A DNA stretch of 29,400 nucleotides from JANNXQ01 sp038238555 (GTDB lineage Bacteria; Verrucomicrobiota; Verrucomicrobiia; Chthoniobacterales; Chthoniobacteraceae), in the NCBI GenBank assembly GCA_038238555.1, contig JBBRXP010000060.1, positions 1-29,400 of the forward strand, given 5' to 3'. Shown piece by piece: positions 1-7,789 of the stretch. Made by a program: the position numbers and the translations under genes. Position 1 is the stretch's first letter. Each line of letters opens with the position of its first letter. The notes under the pieces were generated by a model that searched no databases, was not told the DNA's origin, and worked only from the letters and a program-made list of their open reading frames with translations.

Positions 1-1776
1 GGCCCCGATGGCGCGCTCTACGTCGTGGATATGTATCGGGAAAATATCGAAGAGCCTCACACCATCCCGGAGGGCATCCGGAAATTCCTCGACTTCGATA
101 GTGGCAACGACCGCGGGCGCATCTACCGCGTGGTACCGGAAAATTTCCAGCGACCCGCGCCGGTGCATTTGCAAAACGCGACGACGGCCGAATTGGTCGC
201 GCTGCTCGAGCATCCGAACGGGTGGCATCGCGAGACTGCCGCGCGGATGCTGTATGCGCGGCAGGACAAAAGCGCGGTGAGCCTGCTGGAAAAAAAGCTT
301 GCGGAATCGACGTCGCCGCTCGGCCGGCTGCGGGCCTTGTGCGCGCTCGATGGGCAGGCGGCGTTGTCCGTCGAGCACTTGCTCAATGCGCTCATCGATC
401 CCGATCCCACAGTGCGTGTAAACGCGGTGCGTTTGTCGGAAAACTTTTTCGATCAAAAATCCGAGCTCGCGAAAAAAATATGGTCGCTCGCGAGCGATCC
501 CTCGCCACTCGTGCGCTACCAGCTCGCCTTCACGCTCGGCGAGATGCCGCCCGCCGGACGCGCCGCGGCGCTCGCGGAAATTCTCCGCCACGATGCGGAC
601 AGCCTCTGGACGCGCGCCGCGCTGCTCAGCTCGCTCGCGCAGGGCCGCGGCGAAGCGTTTGCCGCCGTCGTCGCGGATCCATCGCTGGCCGGATCAAGAG
701 GCGGGCAGGAATTTTTGCGCAAACTTACCAGCCTCATCGGCGTGGCGAATCAACCCGAGGAAGTCGCGCGCGTTTTCGATTTTCTGACCGCGGCCACGAC
801 GCCGCCCGCGGCGATCTTGCGCGGATTGGGCGAAGGCTTGCGGAGCGCCGGCAGTTCGCTCGCCGCTGTGGACAAGCAGAACCACCTGGCGACCGCATTC
901 AAGCGTGCGCGCCAGGTCGCCTCCGACGCCAAGGCCGCCGAACTCGATCGCGTGCAAAGCATCGAACTGCTCGGCCTCACCTCTTTCAAGGAAGCCGGCG
1001 CGCAGGTCGGCGCACTGATCGATCCCGGCCAGCCGCAGGCCATCCAGCTCGCCGCGATCGACTCGCTCGCGCAGTTTAAGGAGAGCGCCGTCGCAGCCGC
1101 ACTGCTCAAGCCGTGGGACGCATTTACGCCGCGCCTGCGCAGCGAAGCGCTGAGGGCCCTGCTTGCGCGGCCCGAGCGCGCGCAAGCGCTGCTGGAGGCG
1201 ATCAAGGCCGGCGCCGTCCAGGCCAGCGCACTCAACGCCTCGCAGATTCAATTTCTGCGGAAACACAAAAGCAAACCCGTGAGCGAAATGGCCGCGAGCG
1301 TCCTCGGTGCGCCGACGGCGAGCCCGCGGCAGGAAGTGCTCGCGACCTTCAAAGCCGCGCTGACCCTGCAAGGCGACGCCGCGCGCGGGCGGAAAATTTA
1401 CCTCGAACGCTGCGTCTCATGTCATCGCGCCGAGAACCAGGGTTTCGCGCTCGGCCCGGACTTCGCCGCCGTGAAAGCCAATGGCAAAGAGAAGCTGCTC
1501 GACAGCATCATCGACCCCAACCGCGAGGTGGACCCGCGCTATCTGGCCTACGTCCTGGAAACCAAAGCGGGTGAGAGTTTGATGGGTGTAATCACGAGCG
1601 AGACGGCCGCCAGTATCGCGGTGCGCCAACCCTTCGGCAAAGAAGACACCGTGCTCCGCGGCGATCTCCGTCGCATGCAAAGCGTGGGCCAGTCTTTGAT
1701 GCCGGAAGGTTTGGAAGCCGGCCTCACCCCGGCGCAGATGGCCGACCTGCTCGAATTCATCGAGACCTTGAAATAA
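1..1776 (+). CDS. PVC-type haem-binding CxxCH protein, C-terminal part (5' truncated by window edge)
   Basis: This is the C-terminal 591 residues of a large secreted dehydrogenase-like cytochrome of the Pirellula/Verrucomicrobium type. The frame is open from base 1, and its first codons (GPDGALYVVDMYRE) match the end of the propeller domain of the complete paralogue at 9657-13382, so the ATG at 25 is not the true start. Next comes the motif RGRIYRVVPEN, then the HEAT-repeat region starting at LLEHPNGWHRETAARML, then a small cytochrome c domain with CVSCH at residues 471-475 of the visible part. The family's tail motifs (DPNREVDPRY, LRRMQSVGQSLMPEGLE) follow. In this family the His/Cys motif binds one covalent haem c, and the protein is thought to pass electrons from substrate oxidation in the periplasm; the substrate is unknown. 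Unlike its paralogue it has no DUF1080 tail and ends right after the cytochrome domain. Confidence 0.93.
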   Translation, partial: GPDGALYVVDMYRENIEEPHTIPEGIRKFLDFDSGNDRGRIYRVVPENFQRPAPVHLQNATTAELVALLEHPNGWHRETAARMLYARQDKSAVSLLEKKLAESTSPLGRLRALCALDGQAALSVEHLLNALIDPDPTVRVNAVRLSENFFDQKSELAKKIWSLASDPSPLVRYQLAFTLGEMPPAGRAAALAEILRHDADSLWTRAALLSSLAQGRGEAFAAVVADPSLAGSRGGQEFLRKLTSLIGVANQPEEVARVFDFLTAATTPPAAILRGLGEGLRSAGSSLAAVDKQNHLATAFKRARQVASDAKAAELDRVQSIELLGLTSFKEAGAQVGALIDPGQPQAIQLAAIDSLAQFKESAVAAALLKPWDAFTPRLRSEALRALLARPERAQALLEAIKAGAVQASALNASQIQFLRKHKSKPVSEMAASVLGAPTASPRQEVLATFKAALTLQGDAARGRKIYLERCVSCHRAENQGFALGPDFAAVKANGKEKLLDSIIDPNREVDPRYLAYVLETKAGESLMGVITSETAASIAVRQPFGKEDTVLRGDLRRMQSVGQSLMPEGLEAGLTPAQMADLLEFIETLK

Positions 1777-1827
1777 GAGATGCGTCGGGCTTCCGCGCTT
1801 CGCCTGCGCCCTGGAGTCGTATCGGGC

Positions 1828-1845
1828 CGGCGCTTGCCGGCGCCG
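1828..1845. terminator. Weak GC hairpin between convergent genes
   Basis: CGGCGC and GCGCCG form a 6-bp perfect stem with a 6-nt loop in the 91-bp gap between two converging genes. There is no T-run on either strand, so intrinsic termination is only a guess from position. Confidence 0.2.
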
Positions 1846-1867
1846 TGCTATCTGTAGCGAAGCGCGC

Positions 1868-2644
1868 TCACCTTGCGCCGTCCCGAATCTGCTCGAGATG
1901 CCGCCGGCGGTAGGCCGCCGGGGTGTGGCCGGTCTGGGCGCGGAAAGCGCGCGTGAAGGCGCTCTGATCGTAGAAGCCGCAGTCCAGCGCGATGGCGCCG
2001 GCGGGGTGATCGGTGGCGATGAGCTCCTGGCAGGCGGCCTGGATGCGCTGGCGGATAAGATAGCGCATGGGAGGTTCGCCGAGCAGCTTGCGAAAGAGGC
2101 GGGTGAATTGTCTCTCGGATAAATGCGTGAGCGCGGCGAGCTGCCGGGTCTCGATCGTCTCGCGGAAGCGGGTGTGCAGAGAGCGCAGCGCGGGTTCCAT
2201 CTGCTGGAAAGGCTGCGCCACCCCGCCGACTTCGTGCAGATCGTAGAGGGCGATGGCCACGCCGCAGATGCGCCCGCGCGCATCGCGCAAGGGCGCGACC
2301 GAGACCACATACCAGTTCAAGGGGCCGGCGATGTCGGGCACCATCTGCGAGTAGTAGGTGCGGGTCTGGCCGGTGCGCATGGCGCGCTGATCCTCCTCGA
2401 CAAAGCTGGCGCTGATCTCGAGCGGAAAAAAGTCGCGATCCCTCCGGCCGAGCATCTGCCACTCGTGCTGGAGATTGAAAATTTTGAGCGCGCGGGCATT
2501 GGCGCAGACGAAGCGGCTCCGCGCATCCTTGGCCAGGAAGGCGATCGTCGGCAGCGTGGCGAAGAGGCCGGCGAGTTGCAGCCCGCCGCCCATGCGGGCG
2601 TGAAAATTTCGCTGAAAGCGAAGAGCGTCGCGTTTTCCGAGCAT
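1868..2644 (-). CDS. AraC-family transcriptional regulator with N-terminal PAS-like sensor domain
   Basis: The protein has about 258 residues. The N-terminal half resembles a PAS fold (LFATLPTIAFLAKDARSRF, then LNWYVVSVAPLRDARGRICG), typical of small-ligand or redox sensing. The C-terminal ~90 residues are a standard AraC double helix-turn-helix (LAALTHLSERQFTRLFRKLL, then IALDCGFYDQSAFTRAFRA and the end motif GHTPAAYRR). The ATG at 2644 is preferred because it begins a plausible N-terminus; a TTG at 2680 would add 12 residues and also follows a purine-rich GGAAGG. The gene diverges from the SDR at 2749, so it is a good candidate for local regulator of the sugar cluster. The inducer cannot be read from sequence. 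Confidence 0.88.
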   Translation of the reverse strand: MLGKRDALRFQRNFHARMGGGLQLAGLFATLPTIAFLAKDARSRFVCANARALKIFNLQHEWQMLGRRDRDFFPLEISASFVEEDQRAMRTGQTRTYYSQMVPDIAGPLNWYVVSVAPLRDARGRICGVAIALYDLHEVGGVAQPFQQMEPALRSLHTRFRETIETRQLAALTHLSERQFTRLFRKLLGEPPMRYLIRQRIQAACQELIATDHPAGAIALDCGFYDQSAFTRAFRAQTGHTPAAYRRRHLEQIRDGAR

Positions 2645-2718
2645 GGCCGGAAAATACCAAAGGTTGGCGTTTCCTTCCAATCCTTCCCGCGTCCGGCGCG
2701 AGATTCTCCGGCTCCCAC

Positions 2719-2730
2719 GATTTTGTCTTC
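2719..2730. repeat. Half copy of the GACAAAATC dispersed repeat
   Basis: GATTTTGTCTTC in the divergent promoter region matches one arm of the inverted repeat at 3523-3595, but the CATG end is missing. It lies 18 bp before the SDR start codon. Confidence 0.5.
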
Positions 2731-2748
2731 ACCTCCGACATCCACCGA

Positions 2749-3522
2749 ATGATTTCCCTGGAAAACAAAGTCATCCTCGTCACCGGCGGCACGTCGGGCA
2801 TCGGCGAGGCGTGCAGCCGGCATTTCGCGGCGCTCGGCGCGCGCGTGGTCGTCGCGTCGAACCAGGCCGATCGCGGCGCGGCGCTCGAAAAGGAACTGCG
2901 CGACGCCGGCCATGACGCGCGCTTCGTCTTCGCCGACGTCTCGCGCGAAGAGAGCGTGCAGGCGCTGGTCGCGCGCGCGCTGGAGTTTTACGGGCGCATC
3001 GACGGCGCGCATTGCAACGCGGGCGTGTGGGGCAAGGGCAAGGTCACCGAGTTTGACGACGCCGCGTGGGAGAAGATCATGGGCGTGAATGTGAAGAGCG
3101 TCTTCTGGACGGCGAAGCATGTGGTGCCCGTGATGGAGCGGCAGGGCGGGGGCGTGTTTCTCATCACCACTTCGGTGGCCGCGTTCATCGGCTTCCCGGC
3201 ACACGCGCTCTACTGCGCGTCGAAGGCCGCCCTCGAATCGCTGGTGCGCTGCCTTGCGGTGGATCACGCGGGGCTGGTGCGCGTCGTCGGCATCTGCCCC
3301 GGCACGATCGACACGCCGATGCTCGCGGCCACTTGCGAAGGCTGGGACAAGCCGGTCGCGGAACTTTACGCCGAAGTCGCGCGCCGCATCCCGGTCCGCC
3401 GGCTCGGGCAACCCATCGACATCGCGCAGACCGCGGCGTTCCTCTTGAGCGACGAGGCGGGCTACATCAACGGGACTTCCCTCGTGCTCGACGGCGGGAC
3501 GCTGGCGCTGCCGCCGTGGTAG
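2749..3522 (+). CDS. SDR-family NAD(P)-dependent oxidoreductase
   Basis: A 257-residue classical short-chain dehydrogenase. The nucleotide-binding TGGTSGIG sits at residues 12-19, the usual NNAG motif appears as CNAG, and the catalytic residues are Ser142, Tyr155 and Lys159 (YCASK). The C-terminus GYINGTSLVLDGG is typical of sugar or 3-oxoacyl type SDRs. Length is normal for the family. It is the first gene of a plus-strand run that also holds DUF4432 and Gfo/Idh/MocA proteins, so oxidation or reduction of a sugar or sugar acid is the likely role; the exact substrate is not visible. Cytoplasmic, with no signal peptide. The ATG at 2749 fits the start of the Rossmann fold. Confidence 0.93.
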   Translation: MISLENKVILVTGGTSGIGEACSRHFAALGARVVVASNQADRGAALEKELRDAGHDARFVFADVSREESVQALVARALEFYGRIDGAHCNAGVWGKGKVTEFDDAAWEKIMGVNVKSVFWTAKHVVPVMERQGGGVFLITTSVAAFIGFPAHALYCASKAALESLVRCLAVDHAGLVRVVGICPGTIDTPMLAATCEGWDKPVAELYAEVARRIPVRRLGQPIDIAQTAAFLLSDEAGYINGTSLVLDGGTLALPPW

Positions 3523-3595
3523 GAAGACAAAATCATGGAGGACAAAATCATGAGGAAGCCGAGGCAGACAGAATCAGAAGCATGATTTTGTCTTC
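3523..3595. repeat. Dispersed inverted repeat element (GAAGACAAAATCATG arms)
   Basis: A perfect 15-bp inverted repeat: GAAGACAAAATCATG at 3523-3537 and CATGATTTTGTCTTC at 3581-3595. A second direct copy GACAAAATCATG lies at 3541-3552 and a degenerate GACAGAATCA at 3567-3576. It fills nearly the whole gap between the SDR stop and the DUF4432 start. Related copies occur at 2719-2730 and 5731-5901. It has no coding content and could fold into a hairpin in RNA. Confidence 0.85.
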
Positions 3596-3611
3596 GATTC
3601 CGTAAGGCCCG

Positions 3612-4712
3612 ATGAAGCCCGACCTCGCGAAATTTGAAAACGCGCTGCAGCTCGGCGGCATCCGCACCGGCACGCTCGAGACGCCGGGCGCGGGCGGCGG
3701 CGGTGCGGCGCGCGTAGCGCTCTTCGACACTGGAGCGGGGTTGCGCTTCACCGTCGCGCTCGATCGCGGGGGCGACATTGTGGACGCCACTTTTAACGAC
3801 TGCGCGCTCGCCTACCTCACGCCGAATGGGCTCCTGCCGCCGAGTCCCGCATATCACACGGGCACGGAATGGTTGCGCGGCTGGGCGGGCGGGCTGGTGA
3901 CGACGTGCGGCCCGCAATCCATCGGCGGTCCGCGCGAGTTGGATGGCGCGCAGACTTCGCTGCACGGCCGGTATTCGGGGCAGGCCGCGCAGATCGAGAC
4001 GCTGCGCAATCCCGACCCGCATCGGGGCCGCGATGAAATGGAACTCGGCCTCGCGGTGCGTGACTCGCGGATGTTCGGCCCGGTGTTTGAAATCCGCCGC
4101 GTCATCCGTTGCGCGCTCGGCGTGCCGGAGATTCACATCGAGGACGAGGTGACCAATCGCGGCGACACGCGCGCCGCGCATCACTGGCTCTACCACTGCA
4201 ATCTCGGCTACCCGCTGCTCGACCGCGGCGCGCGCTTCATCTATCGCGGAGCGGCGGAGTATTGGATCGTGCCGCCGCCGCCCGGCCAGGACATCGTGCA
4301 ACCGCTCGCCGACGCCGCGATGAACCGGCTCAAGCGCGTGCCGGACTCCTTGCCCGAGCACGCGGGCAGCGGCGAACGCGGCCTTATCGTGGACACCGCG
4401 GCAGAGCGCGATGGCTGGTGCCGCACCGGACTCATCAACGACCGGCTCAAGCTCGGCGTCGAAATCGGTTATCCGAAGAAGGCGCTCCCGCGTATGGCGA
4501 ACTGGCAGCACTACGGCCCGCGCGGCAGTTACGTGAGCGCGCTGGAACCTTTCGCCGGCTCGTTGCTCGGCAAAGCGCGCGACCGGCATCGGCTCGCGGA
4601 GCAGAGCCTCGAACCGGGCGAGACGAAAAAATACCAACTGAAAATTCGCGTGCTGTCCGGCGCCGCGGCGCTCGCGCAACTCCTCAAGAGCGACGGGCCG
4701 GTCCGCCACTAG
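3612..4712 (+). CDS. DUF4432 family protein, aldose-1-epimerase-like fold
   Basis: 366 residues, the usual DUF4432 length, with features of the galactose mutarotase-like beta-sandwich: an early ALDRGGDIVDATFNDCALAY segment, WLRGWAGGLVTTCG, the EVTNRGDTRAAHHWLYHCNLGYPL strand pair, and ALEPFAG near the C-terminus. Members of this family bind sugars and several are encoded beside sugar dehydrogenases; activity is mostly undefined. I infer an epimerase or mutarotase-type step for the sugar handled by the neighbouring SDR and Gfo/Idh/MocA enzymes. No signal peptide. It follows the repeat element by 16 bp and is separated from the next gene by 13 bp, consistent with an operon. Confidence 0.87.
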   Translation: MKPDLAKFENALQLGGIRTGTLETPGAGGGGAARVALFDTGAGLRFTVALDRGGDIVDATFNDCALAYLTPNGLLPPSPAYHTGTEWLRGWAGGLVTTCGPQSIGGPRELDGAQTSLHGRYSGQAAQIETLRNPDPHRGRDEMELGLAVRDSRMFGPVFEIRRVIRCALGVPEIHIEDEVTNRGDTRAAHHWLYHCNLGYPLLDRGARFIYRGAAEYWIVPPPPGQDIVQPLADAAMNRLKRVPDSLPEHAGSGERGLIVDTAAERDGWCRTGLINDRLKLGVEIGYPKKALPRMANWQHYGPRGSYVSALEPFAGSLLGKARDRHRLAEQSLEPGETKKYQLKIRVLSGAAALAQLLKSDGPVRH

Positions 4713-4725
4713 CGCGCCATTTTTC

Positions 4726-5724
4726 ATGAAGAAAATCAAATACGGCGTCCTCGGTCTCGGCTGGTTTGGCGAGAAACACTGTGAAGCGCTCGCGGCGATT
4801 CCCCACGTGGAACTGCACGCGGTCTGCACGCGCAATTCCCAGCGACTGAGTGGCACGGCGCAGAAGTTCGGCGCGACGAAAACTTTCACCGACTACCACG
4901 CGATGCTCGCCGATCCCGAGCTCGAGGCGGTGAGCATCACCACGATGTGGGATCAACACGCCGCGCCTGCGACGGCCGCGCTGCGGGCCGGCAAGCACGT
5001 CTTCCTCGAAAAGCCGATGGCCTCCACCCTCGCCGACTGCGACGCGATCGTGAACGCGGCCCGCGCGGCCAGGGGCTTTTTCATGGTCGGTCACATCTGC
5101 CGTTTCAATCCGCGCTACGCCGCCGCGCAGCAGGAGATCGCCGCGGGCCGGATCGGCAAAATCATTTCCATGTCCGCCCGCCGCAATCTGCCCGCGTGGG
5201 TCGGCGCCACGGTGCTCGACAAGATCGGCCCGATCATCGGCGACGGTGTGCATGACACCGACCTGATGTTCTGGTTCAGCGGCTCGCGCGCGGTCTCGGC
5301 CTACGCGCAGACGGTGAAGTTCCGCGACCACGCGCATCCTGACCTCGGGCAGGTGATGTATCGCCTGGAGAGCGGCGCGTCGTGCATCCTGGAATCCGTG
5401 TGGTGCCTGCCGGACACCACGCCCTTTCAGATCGATGAACGTCTCGAAGTCATCGGCACCGAAGGCGCCATCTCCATCCATGACACGCATCCAAACCTCA
5501 TGATCGTGGACAAGGACGGCGCGCGCTGCCCGGACACCACTTACTGGCCTGCCGTGCACGGCCAACTACGCGGCGCGTTGCGCGAGGAGCTCGCCTACTT
5601 TGCCGACTGCATCGCGGCAGGGAAAAAGCCGACCGTCATCACCGCCGAGGAATCTCGCGAAGCCGTGCGCGCCTGCCTCGCCGCCGAGCAATCGGCGGCC
5701 ACCGGGCAGGTGGTGAAGCTGTGA
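4726..5724 (+). CDS. Gfo/Idh/MocA-family oxidoreductase (cytoplasmic)
   Basis: 332 residues. The N-terminal Rossmann motif GLGWFG is at residues 10-15 and the family signature GKHVFLEKPMA puts the catalytic Lys at position 96. The C-terminal half includes GHICRFNPRY and DGVHDTDLMFWF, whose Asp and His residues match the usual active-site HxxD pattern of sugar or inositol dehydrogenases. No export signal. Enzymes of this family oxidise or reduce sugars at a ring hydroxyl with NAD(P); in DUF1080 contexts they are often the C3-oxidising partner. It is sandwiched between DUF4432 and a second, exported family member, which suggests they act in the same pathway in different compartments. Confidence 0.93.
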   Translation: MKKIKYGVLGLGWFGEKHCEALAAIPHVELHAVCTRNSQRLSGTAQKFGATKTFTDYHAMLADPELEAVSITTMWDQHAAPATAALRAGKHVFLEKPMASTLADCDAIVNAARAARGFFMVGHICRFNPRYAAAQQEIAAGRIGKIISMSARRNLPAWVGATVLDKIGPIIGDGVHDTDLMFWFSGSRAVSAYAQTVKFRDHAHPDLGQVMYRLESGASCILESVWCLPDTTPFQIDERLEVIGTEGAISIHDTHPNLMIVDKDGARCPDTTYWPAVHGQLRGALREELAYFADCIAAGKKPTVITAEESREAVRACLAAEQSAATGQVVKL

Positions 5725-5730
5725 GAGTGG

Positions 5731-5901
5731 AAAGACAAAATCATGTTTCTGATTTTTTCACGCCCTCTCTCCCCGTGATTTTGCCTTAACTCATGGCGAA
5801 AAGACAAAATCATGGTGGACAATCGTATTCTTAATTCTGCCCAACCTCATTCTGCTTAACTCCGATTCCCTATGATTTTGTCCTCCAAGATTTTGTCTCC
5901 C
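5731..5901. repeat. Cluster of GACAAAATCATG repeat copies overlapping the next start codon
   Basis: The gap between two Gfo/Idh/MocA genes consists largely of repeat copies: AAAGACAAAATCATG at 5731-5745, an inverted degenerate GTGATTTTGCCTT at 5775-5787, AAAGACAAAATCATG again at 5800-5814, ATTCTGCC/ATTCTGCT at about 5834-5855, and inverted ATGATTTTGTCCTCC plus AAGATTTTGTCTCCC at 5872-5901. The last two are read through as the first ten codons of the following gene. Confidence 0.8.
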
Positions 5902-6936
5902 ATCGACCGCCGCGCTTTCGTCACGCGCGCTGCCACCGCGCTTGCCGCCACCTCCGTGGCGGGGTTCCCGATCATCGGGCGCAGCCAGGCCGCGGCGGCT
6001 CCGCTCAAGCTCGCGCTCGTCTCCGCCGCCACTTACGGCCTCCCCGGCCAGCCGCGCACGCCCGGCTCGCATCACGGCACCGCCTTCGCCACCACCTTCA
6101 ATGGTTGGGACGCAGAGAAGGCGAAGTCACTCAAGGGCACCTTCATCAAATCCGGCCGCCGGCTCGAAGGCGCGCGGGTCGTGAAAATCTGGGATCCCGA
6201 CAAAGCCGCCGCGCGCGCTCTCGCCGACGCCTGCGGCATCGAGACCGTGACCGATACGCCCGAGCAGTGCAGCGATGGCGTGGACGCCGTGCTCCTCATC
6301 GACGACGGCAGCGGCGCGCAGTGGAAATACGCGGAGCATCCGCTGCGCAAAGGCGTGCCCACATTTTGCGACAAGCCGCTCGCCATGACCGCGCGCGAAG
6401 CCGGCGCCGTGGCCGCACTCGCGCGCGAGACCGGGACGCGCTTCATGTCCGCGAGCAGCCTGCGCTTCGTCCCCGACATCATCACGCTGCGCCGCGAGCT
6501 GCCACAGCTCGGCGCCGTGCATCTCGCCAGCGCGGTGTGCGGCAATGAACTCGTCTATTACGGCATCCATGCGCTCTCGATGATTTACGCCGTGCTCGGC
6601 AAGGGCGCCGTGAGCGCGATCAATGTCGGCCAGCCTGGCGGCAATATCGCGCGCCTACGTTTCGAGGACGGTCGCGATGTCGTGCTCATCGTCGCCGACA
6701 AGCAGCGGATGCGCGCCGGCTACCAGATCAATCTCTACGGCGAAAAAACGTGGCGCAGCGTCACGCCGGATCTCAAAGACCTCTACGCCTATCTGCTGGA
6801 GGCCTTCCTCGACCTCGTGAAGACGGGCAAGGAAAGCGTGCCCGTCGAGGAGGAAGTGGAAGTCATCGCCGCCCTCGAAGCTGCGCAGCGCTCACTCGCC
6901 CTGGGCCGCGAAGTGACGCTGCGCGAAGTGATGTAG
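5872..6936 (+). CDS. Tat-exported Gfo/Idh/MocA-family oxidoreductase
   Basis: 354 residues with a twin-arginine signal: Arg13-Arg14 in DRRAFV, followed by a hydrophobic Ala/Thr-rich stretch to about residue 35. The family Lys is at 168 in FCDKPLA. Tat export means it folds with bound NAD(P) in the cytoplasm and works in the periplasm, as known for glucose-fructose oxidoreductase and related proteins with tightly held cofactor. The ATG at 5872, and the alternative TTG codons at 5878 and 5893, all lie within the dispersed repeat. No in-frame start lies between the repeat and the RR motif, so the N-terminus must use repeat DNA. The next gene begins 2 bp after the stop, so the two are probably cotranscribed. 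Confidence 0.9.
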   Translation: MILSSKILSPIDRRAFVTRAATALAATSVAGFPIIGRSQAAAAPLKLALVSAATYGLPGQPRTPGSHHGTAFATTFNGWDAEKAKSLKGTFIKSGRRLEGARVVKIWDPDKAAARALADACGIETVTDTPEQCSDGVDAVLLIDDGSGAQWKYAEHPLRKGVPTFCDKPLAMTAREAGAVAALARETGTRFMSASSLRFVPDIITLRRELPQLGAVHLASAVCGNELVYYGIHALSMIYAVLGKGAVSAINVGQPGGNIARLRFEDGRDVVLIVADKQRMRAGYQINLYGEKTWRSVTPDLKDLYAYLLEAFLDLVKTGKESVPVEEEVEVIAALEAAQRSLALGREVTLREVM

Positions 6937-6938
6937 TT

Positions 6939-7691
6939 ATGAATCAGATCGATCTCCACCACCGCCACGCCATCGTTACCGGCGGCGCCCGCGGCATCGG
7001 CCGCGCCATCGCCGAGCGGTTCCTCGCCTCCGGCGCCCGCGTCTCGCTCTGGGACGTGGATGCCGCGGCCCTCGCGCGGGCCGCCGGAGAAATGGGCGCG
7101 CCGGACACCGTGCATACTGCCACCGTGGATCTCGCGGACTTCGCCTCCGTGCAGGCGGCGACCGAGGCCACTGCGTCCGCCTTTGGAAAGCTCGACATCC
7201 TCGTGAACAACGCCGGCATCACCGGCGGCAACGCGAAAACGTGGGATCTCGATCCCGCCGATTGGCGGCGCGTGATGGAGATCAATCTGCACGGAGCGTT
7301 TTACTGCTGTCACAGCGTCGTCCCGCGCCTGCTCGCCAACGGCTACGGCCGCATCGTCAACATCGCCTCCATCGCCGGCAAGGAAGGCAATCCCAACGCC
7401 GCGCACTACAGCGCCTCGAAGGCCGGCGTCATCGCGCTCACCAAATCGCTCGGCAAGGAACTCGCCACCGCCAACATCACCGTCAACGCCGTCGCGCCGG
7501 CCGTCATCGCCACCGACATCCTCCAGCAGATGGCGCCCTCGCACATCGACTACATGCTCTCGAAGATCCCGATGGGCCGCTTTGGAAAAAAAGAGGAAGC
7601 CGCCGCGCTCGTCGCGTGGCTGTGTTCGGAGGACTGCTCCTTCACCACCGGCGCCGTCTTCGATCTCTCAGGCGGCCGCGCCACCTACTGA
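6939..7691 (+). CDS. SDR-family NAD(P)-dependent oxidoreductase
   Basis: 250 residues. TGGARGIG is at residues 14-21, then NNAG in LVNNAGITGG, with catalytic Ser144, Tyr157 and Lys161 (YSASK). The C-terminus TTGAVFDLSGGRATY resembles the tail of sugar/polyol and 3-oxoacyl SDRs. The ATG at 6939 starts two bases after the preceding stop; the open frame extends further upstream, but that part lies inside the previous gene. Clustered with Gfo/Idh/MocA enzymes, it probably reduces or oxidises a keto-sugar or a sugar acid in the same pathway. Cytoplasmic. Confidence 0.94.
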   Translation: MNQIDLHHRHAIVTGGARGIGRAIAERFLASGARVSLWDVDAAALARAAGEMGAPDTVHTATVDLADFASVQAATEATASAFGKLDILVNNAGITGGNAKTWDLDPADWRRVMEINLHGAFYCCHSVVPRLLANGYGRIVNIASIAGKEGNPNAAHYSASKAGVIALTKSLGKELATANITVNAVAPAVIATDILQQMAPSHIDYMLSKIPMGRFGKKEEAAALVAWLCSEDCSFTTGAVFDLSGGRATY

Positions 7692-7789
7692 AGTGCCCTC
7701 GGGCCTTTCGCTCGAAAGCGCCGGATTGGCTTTCACCAGAAATCCGGAACGGATGCCGCCGCCTCGCGCAAACTCTCCCACAAAACCCC

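Noticed and set aside
1417..2310. Long antisense open frames opposite the cytochrome and the regulator
   Set aside because: They are Arg/Ala/Pro-rich shadow frames typical of high-GC DNA, with no recognisable domain, and overlap well supported genes. The same holds for other long opposite-strand frames across the window.
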